DNA of 64,000 nucleotides from Siphonodentalium dalli. Taxonomy: Eukaryota; Mollusca; Scaphopoda; Gadilida; Siphonodentaliidae. Below are positions 11,730 through 22,244 of this stretch, one piece after another. The position numbers and the translations under genes are program-made. The DNA lies in NCBI GenBank assembly GCA_032622095.1, contig CP136061.1, positions 197,828,935-197,892,934 of the forward strand, read 5' to 3'. The notes below the pieces were generated by a model. It was not told where the DNA came from and did no database searches. It saw only the letters and a list, made by a program, of their open reading frames with translations. Within the stretch, counting starts at the first letter, position 1; each line of letters starts with the position of its first letter.

Positions 11730-11934
11730 CCATGGACTGTGGAGGGTTGAAATATGCCACACATATAACGTATTACTGTCTACGTTCAGAGTCTACCTGT
11801 TTCGAGCCTTAACTATTAGGTTTTTGGGCGGTTTTAAGAAATTAAAGAGCGTTTCCCAATTATAAACATTCTAACTATCACAATTAGCCTTATCATGGAC
11901 TGTGTGGGTTTAATTTTGACACACCCTTTATACA

Positions 11935-12370
11935 AATTCCCCATGGTTTACTATAGTTTACTGTAGTAAATCTATAGTAAACATGGTTTTACCACAGTAA
12001 TTATATAGTAAACGTGGTTTTACCATGGTTCTATAGTAATTTTGTGGTGTTTGCATACAAGTTTTAGGTTTTAGCTTTTGTAGTAAAGATTTGGTGAAAG
12101 TAGTCAATCTCACAACCACACTATAGTAAAACGATGGTTTTAATTTACTATGAATAGTTTTACCATGCATTATGTGGTATTTGCACACCTTGTTTGGATT
12201 TACCATAGTTTGTGGTATCTGTTGTGTTTATTGTAAAACTGTGATGAAAGTAATCAATCTCACAACTACACAATAGTAAAACCATGGTTTTAATTTACTA
12301 TGAATATTTTTACCATGGGTTCTGTGGTATTTGCACACCATGTTTGAATTTACCATAGTTTTTGTGGTAA
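11935..12370. repeat. Tandem repeat with ATAGTAAAACCATGGTTT-type words
   Basis: Two well-matched units of about 135 bp (from about 12096 and about 12243) share GAAAGTA.TCAATCTCACAAC and GTGGTATTTGCACACC. They are preceded by a degenerate region made of TTTACTATAG and TACCATGGTT variants, many of which can pair with each other. Non-coding. Confidence 0.7.
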
Positions 12371-12379
12371 CTGTAACTA

Positions 12380-13100
12380 TTGCTAATAAGGGATACAACT
12401 ATCCTGTTATAGTGGGTATTTTACCTTTATAACCATAAATATTTGGGTTTCTAAAGGTTTTGTCACTGGTTTTGTTGGCATATTTTTCAGCCATGTGCTT
12501 TGTTTGTTTATTTTTTGTGGGTGTACTTGATCAGCGTTCTCTCAGTTCCGGTGGAAAAAAACTCACGGCCCCGGGTGGGTGTCCCAGACCTGGGTGGAAA
12601 AAACTTACACTCCCGGGGTGGTGGGTCCCCAAAACTGAAAAAACACAAAATTTCCACCTTGTATCCGAAATTGTTTTCCTTACCCCCTGCCTCGTCGTTA
12701 GTATTTCCACAAATTACGCATTACCACACAACAAAAGGATGAGGTGAAAGCTATATATTTACATACTAAGTGTTGTCATCACTAAATCCAGCATTCTGAT
12801 TGGTCGGCGCCCACGTGGCTAGTTGCATTTATTTCTCGGTGAATGCGCAACGGCTCATAACACCAAGCTCATAACACATCGATACGTCATTGGGTTTGGA
12901 AAGACGAACGCGTAATGTTTTGGGCGCATTTGGACTCGCGCAGGATTGACTTAATACATCATCGGGTTTCAATATGAAGAGAAATTGTTCCTATTAACTT
13001 TTGCCAAGGGTGTTATTTGGGTATTTTGGGCTGTTTTTGTCACGATACACTTTTCGATTTAAATACATTTACAAAAGTGGCTTTTTCGCTAAATGTATAT
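12380..13100. other. No supported gene; CCAAT/GC-rich stretch
   Basis: Contains a GC-rich segment at 12560-12630 with repeated GGTGGAAAAAA and CCGGG words. At 12790-12830 there is a promoter-like patch with a CTGATTGGTCG (inverted CCAAT) box and CCACGTGG. No exon follows that I can support, so a promoter call would be speculative. Confidence 0.3.
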
Positions 13101-13103
13101 AAA

Positions 13104-13165
13104 TATAAGGATTAACTGTCATCTGGACTATTTTTAAATAGTCCACATGACAGTTAATCCTTATA
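13104..13165. repeat. Near-perfect hairpin, 28-bp arms
   Basis: ATAAGGATTAACTGTCAT and its reverse complement flank a short centre built on TGGACTATTT / AAATAGTCCA, with a single mismatch. It is probably a minimal foldback MITE. Confidence 0.8.
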
Positions 13166-13169
13166 TGCA

Positions 13170-14826
13170 TAGGAGATGAGTGATCTTAATAAAAATAATA
13201 CTTCATATCTTGTTTCGGGTTGAAAAATGTCACCAAAAACACTTCTTTTACTGTGATTTGAGACTTCAGTTCTTTGACTTGGTCAATTTTGTGTTTTAAA
13301 CTTTGAAACTATAGTCTCAAACTCTGAGTCTTTATTATTATCGTTCGTGTTTCAATGAATGAATTACTGTACGTTAACTTGGTTAGATAGCTAGATCATA
13401 GGTGCCATAAACTGAATGAATTCAATCGCAAAAAAGGAGTCTAATTTATCAATTCTCTGAAGTCTCTGTTCCAACTCCAAAGTTGAACAACAGTTTTCAT
13501 TAGCGAAGACCGAAAAAAAATAATCAAAGCACATTTCCGGTAAAAGTATACCCCCAAGGTGACTGTCGGGATAATTCTCAAAACAAAAATGAAGAAAATC
13601 ATTGAAATTGGAATGAAAAGGAGTATGATTATCATGTAGGTAGCATGTGTATGACTTTATGATTCAGCTACGTGAGGAATTATTCTGACTTCGTCTTTTC
13701 AACGGGAGTTTACAGTTAGTTTAAAATTATCTTATTCTAATTACCAGATTGCCGGTGAATACCGTGATCATGTTTTACACATCAATTCAAGGAGTATAGG
13801 TACATTCATCTTAGTTTAACTTGAATGTGAATAGCGCTAGTTTTGTCAAAGTAACATAACTCTTGATTTTGACCAAAGTAAAGAGATACACGTAGTAGTA
13901 ATGTGAATATTCACATTAATATGATGTGTTATTAATATTAATATATGTGTTACTGTTAGTTCGAATCACAGGCCTTCTAAACAGTGACTGAGATCTTAAT
14001 AGATAGAAATTTAACACATTTATTCGCTATAACTTTGTCTAAGAAAGAGAAGGTATGTAACTATGTATCAAACAGTTTGGAAATTTACAAAGATCGACCC
14101 ATCATTTTTCAAAGTGTTCAAAAACTATATTATACTCCAACATGTGCTTCTAATTACGAGAAACACGAATCCGCTGACCAAATTATCGTAGGACGCCCTC
14201 TTCTCGAATTATCCGTCATTTTAGATAGTATATTTCGACCACTATTTTAACTAAGATGGCTTCGACGTGGTCCCCTATAGGAAGCGAAGAAATGACGGCA
14301 ACAAATAATGGGTCTCACTAAAGGAAGACCGGCGAAGGCCGGCGAAGTCCCGTAGGTGTAAAACAAACGAGTTCTTTGTTATTAATGACACACAAAATAA
14401 ACAACTGCGGCTAAACTGAAGCAGCGTGAGTATGTAGACGACTGGATATTGGAAATCCACCATAATTTTTATTTTTAAAGCCGCTAGTCTACGTTGGACT
14501 TCAACAGTCTTCAGCGGACTTCTTTAAAGCGACCGTTTCAATTTCCAATTAATTTATCACGTGATTATCTTATGGGTCGATGTGCACTGGAAATGCCTGA
14601 GAAAATAAGTCATATTTGTTGAATAATAGACATGATACAGGCGAGATACATTGATTCTGCCAACGGCATACGTTTCTTCAAAAATAGAGGCACCCTGCAG
14701 TTTAATGGTAAATTGTATGAAAAATCGACTTTAACCTATTTTCTAGATGAATATGACAAAATTCTTGATGCATACCTGGTCCATCTATTAAGATAAGTGG
14801 ACTAATTACTTCAAAAATATATAATA
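13170..14826. other. No supported gene
   Basis: AT-rich sequence. The longest open frame (13984-14250, plus) has no signal, domain or splice context that I recognise. Confidence 0.4.
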
Positions 14827-15130
14827 CTAGCAGATTAGCCCGCCATTGGCGGGATTGGTCCTATGGCTTTGGTCGATTCATTAAGCTTTGGTCGATCCAT
14901 TAATTTGTTGTGTTTCAAGGTAACCCCGTACAGGCACGACATATTCCCCGTCCCGAGTTGACCATACATGAGAAATTTCACGTCGATGTCACCGCTGATG
15001 ACAGTGATATCGCCCAAGGTCATTTGTGGGTACCCGTTTCAAGGTCAAGGTCACCTCAGGCGGACAAACTGACCCGACGAAAATCCCCCCGTCCCTTGGA
15101 AGCCCTTGGAAGTACGAAATTTCGTATCGA
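14827..15130 (-). mobile_element. Helitron-like element, 3' end
   Basis: The minus-strand 3' terminus is the hairpin CCCGCCATTGGCGGG followed by AATCTGCTAG (CTAG at 14827-14830). The interior has AAGGTCAAGGTCACC and CCCGACGAAAATCCCCCC words seen in other copies. The 5' limit is not clear and may be as far as 15959, where a truncated leader is seen. Confidence 0.6.
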
Positions 15131-15829
15131 TGTTTTTAAGATGCGCGTATGTTAACATTAAGTTTGTTATTGTAAGTCTTCACACGACATGGATAAGTTC
15201 ATATATCAACTTAACAATCGTTCTTGACAGACATTAGTTCCGGACAAACATAATTATGTTACATTGAAAGATCCGCCCAACAGCGAAATAGCGTACGAAG
15301 ATAATATAGTATGTTTGCGCTCTTGCGTATATCGCGACGTTCCGTAAACTTTGAGGTTTTTTATAATAACTAATATATTGTCATGATATTGAAGAATTTG
15401 GGGAATGATATATACATGGCAGCTTATACCTACGCATTCCATATACAATTCGCTTAATTTTGGTGTGATTCATATTCTTGAATACACGAAGGTGGTGAAT
15501 TAGTCTGCACTTTAACACATATTTGTGTGTATTTTACGATTAGCTGACGAACGTGCTATAACGTTGTCGGCTCCACGTATTCAATACGTTGATATTGTAA
15601 ACAAACTTTTCTCAAGTGTCGTTTTGGTCCAATTGTAACTCCCAATAATAGCTAAGATGTATTTAGATAGAATTATCGAAAGAATTTGACCGATTAGGGT
15701 GCATTTTAAGAGGATCGAATGGAGAAAACTTGGTAACTATAAACGCGAATTCTGCCATCACATATTTCTGTATGATGTAAGCGAAGTAACTCTAAAATTT
15801 CGGCAAGTCTTTAACCCATCAATCCCCAT
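15131..15829. other. Unassigned sequence between Helitron pieces
   Basis: A 22-base word at about 15558-15579 (core ACGTTGTCGGCTCCACGTA) recurs at 22212-22233 beside the gag-like fragment. Otherwise nothing is recognised. Confidence 0.4.
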
Positions 15830-15959
15830 TGCGGTGGCAGTTGAAGGGTGAAGGAGTGGTCGTACGCCTCGCGAATGGTCCGATGACACTTCCTGTGGAT
15901 TTTTACCCTTATATAGGAAGTTTGGGCTCAATCGGTCGAGCCGTTTTATAAAGGATATA
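15830..15959 (-). mobile_element. Helitron-like element, truncated 5' leader
   Basis: The segment TAGGAAGTTTGGGCTCAATCGG...CCGTTTTATAAAGGA matches, on the minus strand, the leader of the copy at 42440-42867, but stops before the CAGACAGA tract. The next element's 5' TC starts right here at 15960, so this copy was probably interrupted by that insertion. Confidence 0.5.
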
Positions 15960-15985
15960 TCTATTATATATTTTGGAAGATCTGT

Positions 15986-16040
<55 letters not shown>

Positions 16041-16593
16041 CGCGATGAACTCGAAAACGGCCGACCCGATTTCGATGAAACTTGGTATGTGAGGGTATTT
16101 TCGGCCGGGGACGAACATAGGCATATTAATTTGTCCGTGCGACGTCACCTTGACCTTGAAATCGGGTCATTTCAAGGTCAAACGCCCGAATATCACGGGA
16201 TTACGATGAAACTTGGTATGTGGGGGTACTTTCTTATGGCGAGTCTCATAAGCATATTCATTTGCCCGTGCGACGTGACCTTGAAATCGGGTAACTTCAA
16301 GGTCAAATCGCCAATTTTGATGGGATTTCGACGAAATTTGATACGTGGGGTTAGTTTTGTCCTCTGATTGTTTTGGACGGGTCCAATCGTGACCCCGACC
16401 AGACCTTGACCTTCAAAATGATCAATTCAAGGTCAAATCGGGTAAAACCGGATGGATTTCGACGGGCACGTTTGTCGGGTACTTTTGTCCGGGCAGTGTT
16501 TTTGGACTGGTCAAATCGTGACCCCACTTGACCTTGACCTTCAACATGGACAATTCAAGGTCAAAGCCCGGACGAAGTCGGGTCACCTTCTAG
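15960..16593 (+). mobile_element. Helitron-like element A1 (634 bp)
   Basis: Begins TCTATTATATATTTTGGAAG after a host A and ends GCCCGGACGAAGTCGGGTCA then CCTTCTAG at 16593. The hairpin plus CTAG is the Helitron 3' signal. It contains a (GT)n tract at 15986-16039 and a series of TCAAGGTCA/TGACCTTGA words. No Rep/helicase ORF is present, so it is non-autonomous. The next copy starts at the very next base. Confidence 0.88.
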
Positions 16594-17358
16594 TCTATTA
16601 TATATTTTGGAAGATCTGTCTGTCTGTCTGTGTGTGTGTTCGCGATGAACTCGAAAACGACCGAGCCGATTTCGATGAAACTTGGTATGTGGTGGTATTT
16701 TCGACCGGGAACGGGCATAGGCCTATTAATTTTCCGATCCGAGGTAAACTTTTCACGTGCCGAGGTCAAATCTGTTTTTACGCTGCGTTACGGGACTTTC
16801 ATTTGAGTTCGGTGCTTACAAATCGATTCGAAACAGCGCGAATAATAAAATGCCAGTCATAATAATGACACTGTGAGAATCTTTCGTGTTTCCTCTTTCC
16901 AACGATATATAATCCGTATGTATCCGTTTTAGTTATCTGACTCAATTATCAAGAAGAAGTGGTACTATCTTCCATCAGGATAAAAACAATGCGTAACTTC
17001 TATGACGTCGTTAGATCACGTTAACGCTTAACCGGCCGATGCATTTGACTATTTCAGACGTCTTGGCGATATCTCGGGCACCGATGGTAATTTATCTTGA
17101 AACTTGATAATTAATGAGCGTGTGTATATGAGGCGCGTTTATATACTTGAGTGGAAATCAAATCGGGTTAAACTGGCGGATTTTTACGGACGAAATTTGA
17201 TGCATAGGGTATATCGGTATCCGCTGGGCCGATTTCCCGGTATCCGCTGGGCCGATTTCCACCATTTTTGGGGTGTTGGTGTTTGACCCCACCTGACCTT
17301 GACCTTCAAAATGGTCAATTCAAGGTCAAAGCCCGGACGAAGTCGGGTCATCTTCTAG
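16594..17358 (+). mobile_element. Helitron-like element B1 (765 bp)
   Basis: Same 5' TC leader and same hairpin-CTAG 3' end (17358) as A1, with a different middle. It matches the minus-strand copy at 19570-20348 over nearly its full length, including the non-repetitive core (16850-17110). The two form a large inverted repeat. Non-autonomous. Confidence 0.88.
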
Positions 17359-17370
17359 TATATATATATA

Positions 17371-18549
17371 TCTCTCATATATATTTTGAGACTTCCGTAT
17401 ATGTGTCCTTTAGAGACTCGAAAACGGATTCCCATCTAAGGGTAAAAACCCACGGGAATGGTCGTCGCGGCGTTTTGGGGAAGCTCCCAGCACGCATTCT
17501 CCACTCCCAGTAAAAACGGCACTGTGGGTTTAATCGCGTTGATAGTTAAAGAGCGTTCGTATCCACAGTGTCGTTGACAAAGAGCGTCTATATACACGAC
17601 GAGTATAAATACGGCTCCATTGACCGTCTCGAGACGAAATTTTTATCGGGTCAGTTTTTCCGCCCGAGGTGATCTTCACATTGAAACGGGTACCCACAAA
17701 TGATATATATGTGTGTGTGTCCTTTATAGACTCGAACCGATTGAGCTCAAACTTGCTACCTACGGGAAGTGTCATGGACGGATTAAATTGTTACCCCGAC
17801 CTGACATTGACCTTGAAAATGATCAACTCAAGGTCAAATCGAGTCAAATTGAAAAACAACAAATTTAATTAAAAAATTAAAAAGGCACAATTAAAGGTAC
17901 TCAACCCGATAAAACTCCTCTCAATTACTATTTCAATGGCTTCGGGGGTCAAAAATATTTGATTCGAGTCGAGGAAGTCACCCATCAAAGCTCAGATTTG
18001 TTAGATATCGATTTTAGAAATCTATTATTTTTCATTATCGGGAATTCTTTCTGGCCCAGAAGATAGTAAAAAATTCGTTATTATTACCCACTTGATTATA
18101 GAGTTATCCATCCTTGTCTGTTTGAATAGAATTTTGGCGTAAAATCTCGAGCATGTTACCAAATTGACGGCAGTTATAAGTACTCATCTCGAGAACATAA
18201 GAATTTTCAAAAAATCAATATCTAATGACTCTGAGCTTTGTTTGATGGGTTCCTCGACTCGAATCAAATATTTTTTACCCCCAAAGCCAAAGAAATAGTA
18301 ATATAGGACCCTCTGATCGGATTGTTGTTGTTGGAATCTGTTGAGATGGGGACCCTCTTTACGGGTTGAGTACCTTTAACTCATTGAAAAACAAAAAATT
18401 AAATTAAAAAATTTATTAAAAAAGCCAGTAAATTAAAAAGGCACAATTAATTCACTCATTGAAAAACAAAAAATTTAAACAATTAATTAAAAAAATTGCA
18501 AATTGTCATGTTTCTGACGATTGCCGCCTGTGGCGGGCTAACCTGGTAG
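17371..18549 (+). mobile_element. Helitron-like element C, host of a nested MITE
   Basis: The 5' end is TCTCTCATATATATTTTGAG after an A at 17370. The 3' end is the hairpin GCCGCCTGTGGCGGGC followed by TAACCTGGTAG at 18549, where the terminal CTAG has become GTAG. The T/A-rich 3' interior matches the copy at 3571-3860 in reverse. A TTAA-flanked MITE (17891-18379) sits inside it. A TA-repeat spacer of 12 bases separates it from the next copy on the opposite strand. Confidence 0.7.
17891..18379. mobile_element. TTAA-flanked MITE, family M1, copy 1 (nested)
   Basis: TTAA target duplications at 17891-17894 and 18376-18379 flank terminal inverted repeats AGGTACTCAACCCG / CGGGTTGAGTACCT. The inverted homology continues inward (AATTACTATTTC..TGGCTTCGGGGG against its complement near 18290), with a gap in the centre. 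The TTAA target suggests piggyBac-type mobilisation. It is inserted inside Helitron C, so it is younger than that copy. Other copies lie at 33202 and 60575. Confidence 0.85.
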
Positions 18550-18561
18550 TATATATATATA

Positions 18562-19569
18562 CTAGAAGGGTGATCCGACTTCGTCCGGGCTGTTTCCCCT
18601 CTGCTTTCATCCGTCGAAAGGCGGACAAAAGTACCCCTAGGTTTCAAATTTCGTCGAAATCCGTCCTATTTAAGAAAAATTTGTACCCGTTCTAAGATAC
18701 ATTCACATGCCAAATTTCAAGTCGATAGCTCCACCCGTTTCCGAGATCTGGTCTGCGCATGCGCGGCGAAGCTGGCGTCGCACGGGCTCGGCGACCCGAT
18801 AAAATTTATACCCGGCGCAAGATACATTCACATGCCAAATTTCAAGTCGATAGCTCCACCCGTTTCCGAGATCTCGTCTACCCATTCTGCCTTTTTAATC
18901 GAGATAATTGCATTCCGCGTTTCGTTTTGCATCCGTAATTTACGCATGGGTAGCCGTTTGTAATAAAGAGCGTTAACCGGTTAAATCTCCCAATATGGAA
19001 GATATAAGGAGCGTCGGTTTGTTAACCACTGCGGTGCCGTTTTTTGTGACTGAGAGTGGAGAAAAGTAACCCCACGTATCAAATTTCGTCGAAATCCCAT
19101 CAAAATTCGCGATATAACCATGAATTGACCCGATTTCAAGGTCAAGGTTACGTCGCACGGGCAAATGAATATGCTTATGGGACTCCCCATACGAAAGTAT
19201 CCCCACATACCAAGTTTCATCGAAATCCCGTGATATTCGGGCGTTTGACCTTGAAATGACCCGATTTCAAGGTCAAGGTCACATCGCACGGGCAAATTAA
19301 TAGGTTTATGCCACTCCCCGGCCTTGTGTACCCCCACATACCAAGTTTCATCGAAATCCCGTGATATTCGGGCGTTTGACCTTGAAATTACCCGATTTCA
19401 AGGTCAAAGTCACGCCGCACGGGTAAATTAATATATGCCTATGCCACTTCCCGGCCGATAGTACCCTCACATACGAAGTTTCATCGAAATCGGGTCAGAC
19501 GTTTTCGAGTTCATCGCGAACACACACACAGACAGACACACAGACAGATCTTCCAAAATATATAACAGA
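18562..19569 (-). mobile_element. Helitron-like element A2, chimeric interior
   Basis: The minus-strand 5' end TC is at 19569 and the 3' hairpin (CCCGGACGAAGTCGGAT...) with CTAG is at 18562. From the 5' side it contains the CAGACAGA leader, two to three units matching A1, then a block (about 18880-19030) shared with 42510-42720, then one and a half units of the NRF-1-type repeat otherwise typical of elements at 20349-21912. It is therefore a mosaic of two families. Confidence 0.8.
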
Positions 19570-20348
19570 CTAGAAGGTGACCCGACTTCGTCCGGGCCTT
19601 GACCTTGAATTGACCATTTTGAAGGTCAATGTCAGGTGGGGTCAAACACCAACACCCCAAAAATGGTGGAAATCAGCCCAGCGGATACCGGGAAATCGGC
19701 CCAGCGGATACCGAGATACCCATTGCATCAAATTTCGTCCGTAAAAATCCGCCAGTTTAACCCGATTTGATTTCCACTCAAGTATATAAACGCGCCTCAT
19801 ATACACACGCTCATTAATTATCAAGTTTCAAGATAAATTACCATCGGTGCCCGAGATATCGCCAAGACGTCTGAAATAGTCAAATGCATCGGTCGGTTAA
19901 GCGTTAATGTAATCTAACGTTATGACATCTAACGACGTCATAGAAGTTACGCATTGTTTTTATCCTGATGGAAGATAGTACCACTTCTTCTTGATAATTG
20001 AGTCAGATAACTAAAACGGATACATACGCATTATATATCGTTGGAAAGAGGAAACACGAAAGATTCTCACAGTGTCATTATTATGACTGGCATTTTATTA
20101 TTCGCGCTGTTTCGAATCGATTTGTAAGCACCGAACTCAAATGAAAGTCCCTAACACAGCGTAAAAACAGATTTGACCTCGGCACGTGAAAAGTTGACCT
20201 CGGATCGGAAAATTAATAGGCCTATGCCCGTTCCCGGTCGAAAATACCACCACATACCAAGTTTCATCGAAATCGGCTCGGTCGTTTTCGAGTTCATCGC
20301 GAACACACACACAGACAGACAGACAGATCTTCCAAAATATATAATAGA
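19570..20348 (-). mobile_element. Helitron-like element B2 (779 bp)
   Basis: Full-length minus-strand copy with 5' TC at 20348 and CTAG at 19570-19573. It is nearly identical to 16594-17358 in opposite orientation, differing mainly by a small indel near 19915. It abuts both neighbours with no spacer. Confidence 0.88.
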
Positions 20349-21199
20349 CTAGCCGATGAGCCCGACGTTGTCCGGGCTAGTCAAAAACCAAATTTCAAGT
20401 CGATAGCTCCACCCGTTTCCGAGATCTGGTCTGCGCATGCGCGAAGCTGGCGTCGCGCGGGCTCGGCGACCCGATAAAATTCGTATCCGGGGCAAGATAC
20501 ATTCACATACCAAATTTCAAGTCGATAGCTCCACCCGTTTCCGAGATCTTGTCCGGGCTATTTAGAATTTAAAAACCAGCCCGACGTTGTCCAGGCTATT
20601 CAAAAACCAAATTTCAAGTCGATAGCTCCACCCGTTTCCGAGATCTGGTCTACGCATGCGCGCAACTGGCGTCGCACGGGCTCAGCGACCCGATAAAATT
20701 CGTATCCGGGGCAAGATACATTCACGTAGCAAATTTCAAGTCGATAGCTCCACCCGTTTTCGAGATCTCGTCTGCGCATGCGCGAAGCTCGCCTCGCACG
20801 GGCTCGGCGACCCGATAAAATTCGTAACCGGGGCAAGATACATTCACATAGCAAATTTCAAGTCGATAGCTCCACCCGTTTCCGAGATCTCGTCTGCGCA
20901 TGCGCGAAGCTGGCGTCGCACGGGCTCGGCGACCCGATAAAATTCGTATCCGGGGCAAGATACATTCACATAGCAAATTTCAAGTCGATAGCTCCACTCG
21001 TTTCCGAGATCTCGTCTGCGCATGCGCGAAGCGGGCGCCGCACGGGCTCGTCAATACGACAACGTCCACCGCCTGGTCAAACTACACACACGTACCAAGT
21101 TTCGTCCCGATCGGTCGAGAATCGTAGATTTTTATTAATGACAAACAAACATACAGACAGACAAACAGACAGACAGAGGTCTTCAAAATATATATGAGA
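20349..21199 (-). mobile_element. Helitron-like element N1, 122-bp tandem repeat family (851 bp)
   Basis: The minus-strand 5' end is TCTCATATATATTTTGAAGA at 21199 and the 3' end is AGCCCGGACAACGTCGGGCT, CATCGG, CTAG at 20349. The interior is tandem units of 122 bp (starts near 20656, 20778, 20900). Each has TTTCAAGTCGATAGCTCC, CGTTTCCGAGATCT and the palindromic word TGCGCATGCGCG. Long open frames run through the repeats in both strands because the unit length leaves few stops. They are not genes. Confidence 0.88.
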
Positions 21200-21912
21200 C
21201 TAGCCGATGAGCCCGACGTTGTCCAGGCTATTCAAAAACCAAATTTCAAGTCGATAGCTCCACCCGTTTCCGAGATCTGGTCTGCGCATGCGCCAAGCTG
21301 ACGTCGCACGGGCTCGGCGACCCGATAAAATTTGTATCCGTGGAAAGATACATTCACATAGCAAATTTCAAGTCGATAGCTCAACCCGTTTCCGAGATCT
21401 CGTCTGACGTTGTCCGGGCTATTCAAAAACCAAATTTCAAGTCGATAGCTCTACCCGTTTCCGAGATCTGGTCTGCGCATGCGCGAAGCTGGCGTCGCAC
21501 GGGCTCGGCGACCCGATAAAATTCGTATCCGGGGCAAGATACATTCACATACCAAATTTCAAGTCGATAGCTCCACCCGTTTCCGAGATCTCGTCTGCGC
21601 ATGCGCGAATCTGGCGTCGCACGGGCTCGGCGACCCGATAAAATTCGTATCCCGGGCAAGATACATTCACATAGCAAATTTCAAGTCGATAGCTCCACCC
21701 GTTTCCGAGATCTCGTCTGCGCATGCGCGAAGCGGGCGCCGCACGGGCTCGCCAATACGACAACGTCCACCGCCTGGTCAAACTACACACACGTACCAAG
21801 TTTCGTCCCGATCGGTCGAGAATCGTAGATTTGTATAAATGACAAACATACAGACAAACATACAGACAAACATACAAACATACAGACAGAGGTCTTCAAA
21901 ATATATATGAGA
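21200..21912 (-). mobile_element. Helitron-like element N2, 122-bp repeat family (713 bp)
   Basis: Same termini as N1: 5' TC at 21912 and CTAG at 21200-21203, the latter directly next to N1's 5' end. It has fewer and shorter repeats and a partial internal duplication of the 3' terminal segment at about 21410-21425 (GTTGTCCGGGCTATTC). Confidence 0.85.
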
Positions 21913-22244
21913 TATAGGGAAGTCTTAAAATATATAGTAGATCACTCAATTCACACTGTTTAGAAGGCCTATGGTTAAAATTGAATTCCAATGGTAGATA
22001 CTCAGTTCACTGTACCGCGAAATGTATATTTAGTGAAGTGAGTGTTCTGATTTGCGAGTCAATTAACAACATTTAGACAGAGCTTTCGCAACTAATATTG
22101 TCATAAATTAGTTTGGAATCATTCAGGATATCATGCAGTATCGGATATCGGTTGGTTTAAATTTTATATTTACGCGTCTCTACTCTCTGGTGTAAGTTCT
22201 ACGATCGCGCAATAACGTTGTCGGCTCCACGTAATGGCGCAAAG
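21913..22244. other. No supported gene
   Basis: AT-rich sequence between the Helitron block and the gag-like fragment. Its last 30 bases hold the word also found near 15558. Confidence 0.4.

Noticed and set aside
15909-16148. Open frame with a run of His-Thr residues
   Set aside because: It is a translation of the (GT)n microsatellite in the Helitron leader.
16561-16593. Hammerhead-like ribozyme suggested by GGACGAA near the 3' end
   Set aside because: The GGACGAA lies in the loop side of the terminal hairpin. The CUGAUGA core and the third stem are absent. The hairpin-CTAG explanation fits better.
20600-21200. Long overlapping open frames on both strands (up to 139 codons) with repeated peptides
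   Set aside because: They run through the 122-bp Helitron tandem repeats. The unit simply lacks stops in several frames. The same peptides appear on opposite strands at 50.4-51.6 kb.
20349-21912. CRISPR-like array (regular repeats)
   Set aside because: Repeats are contiguous 122-bp units without distinct spacers, bounded by Helitron ends, in a eukaryotic context.
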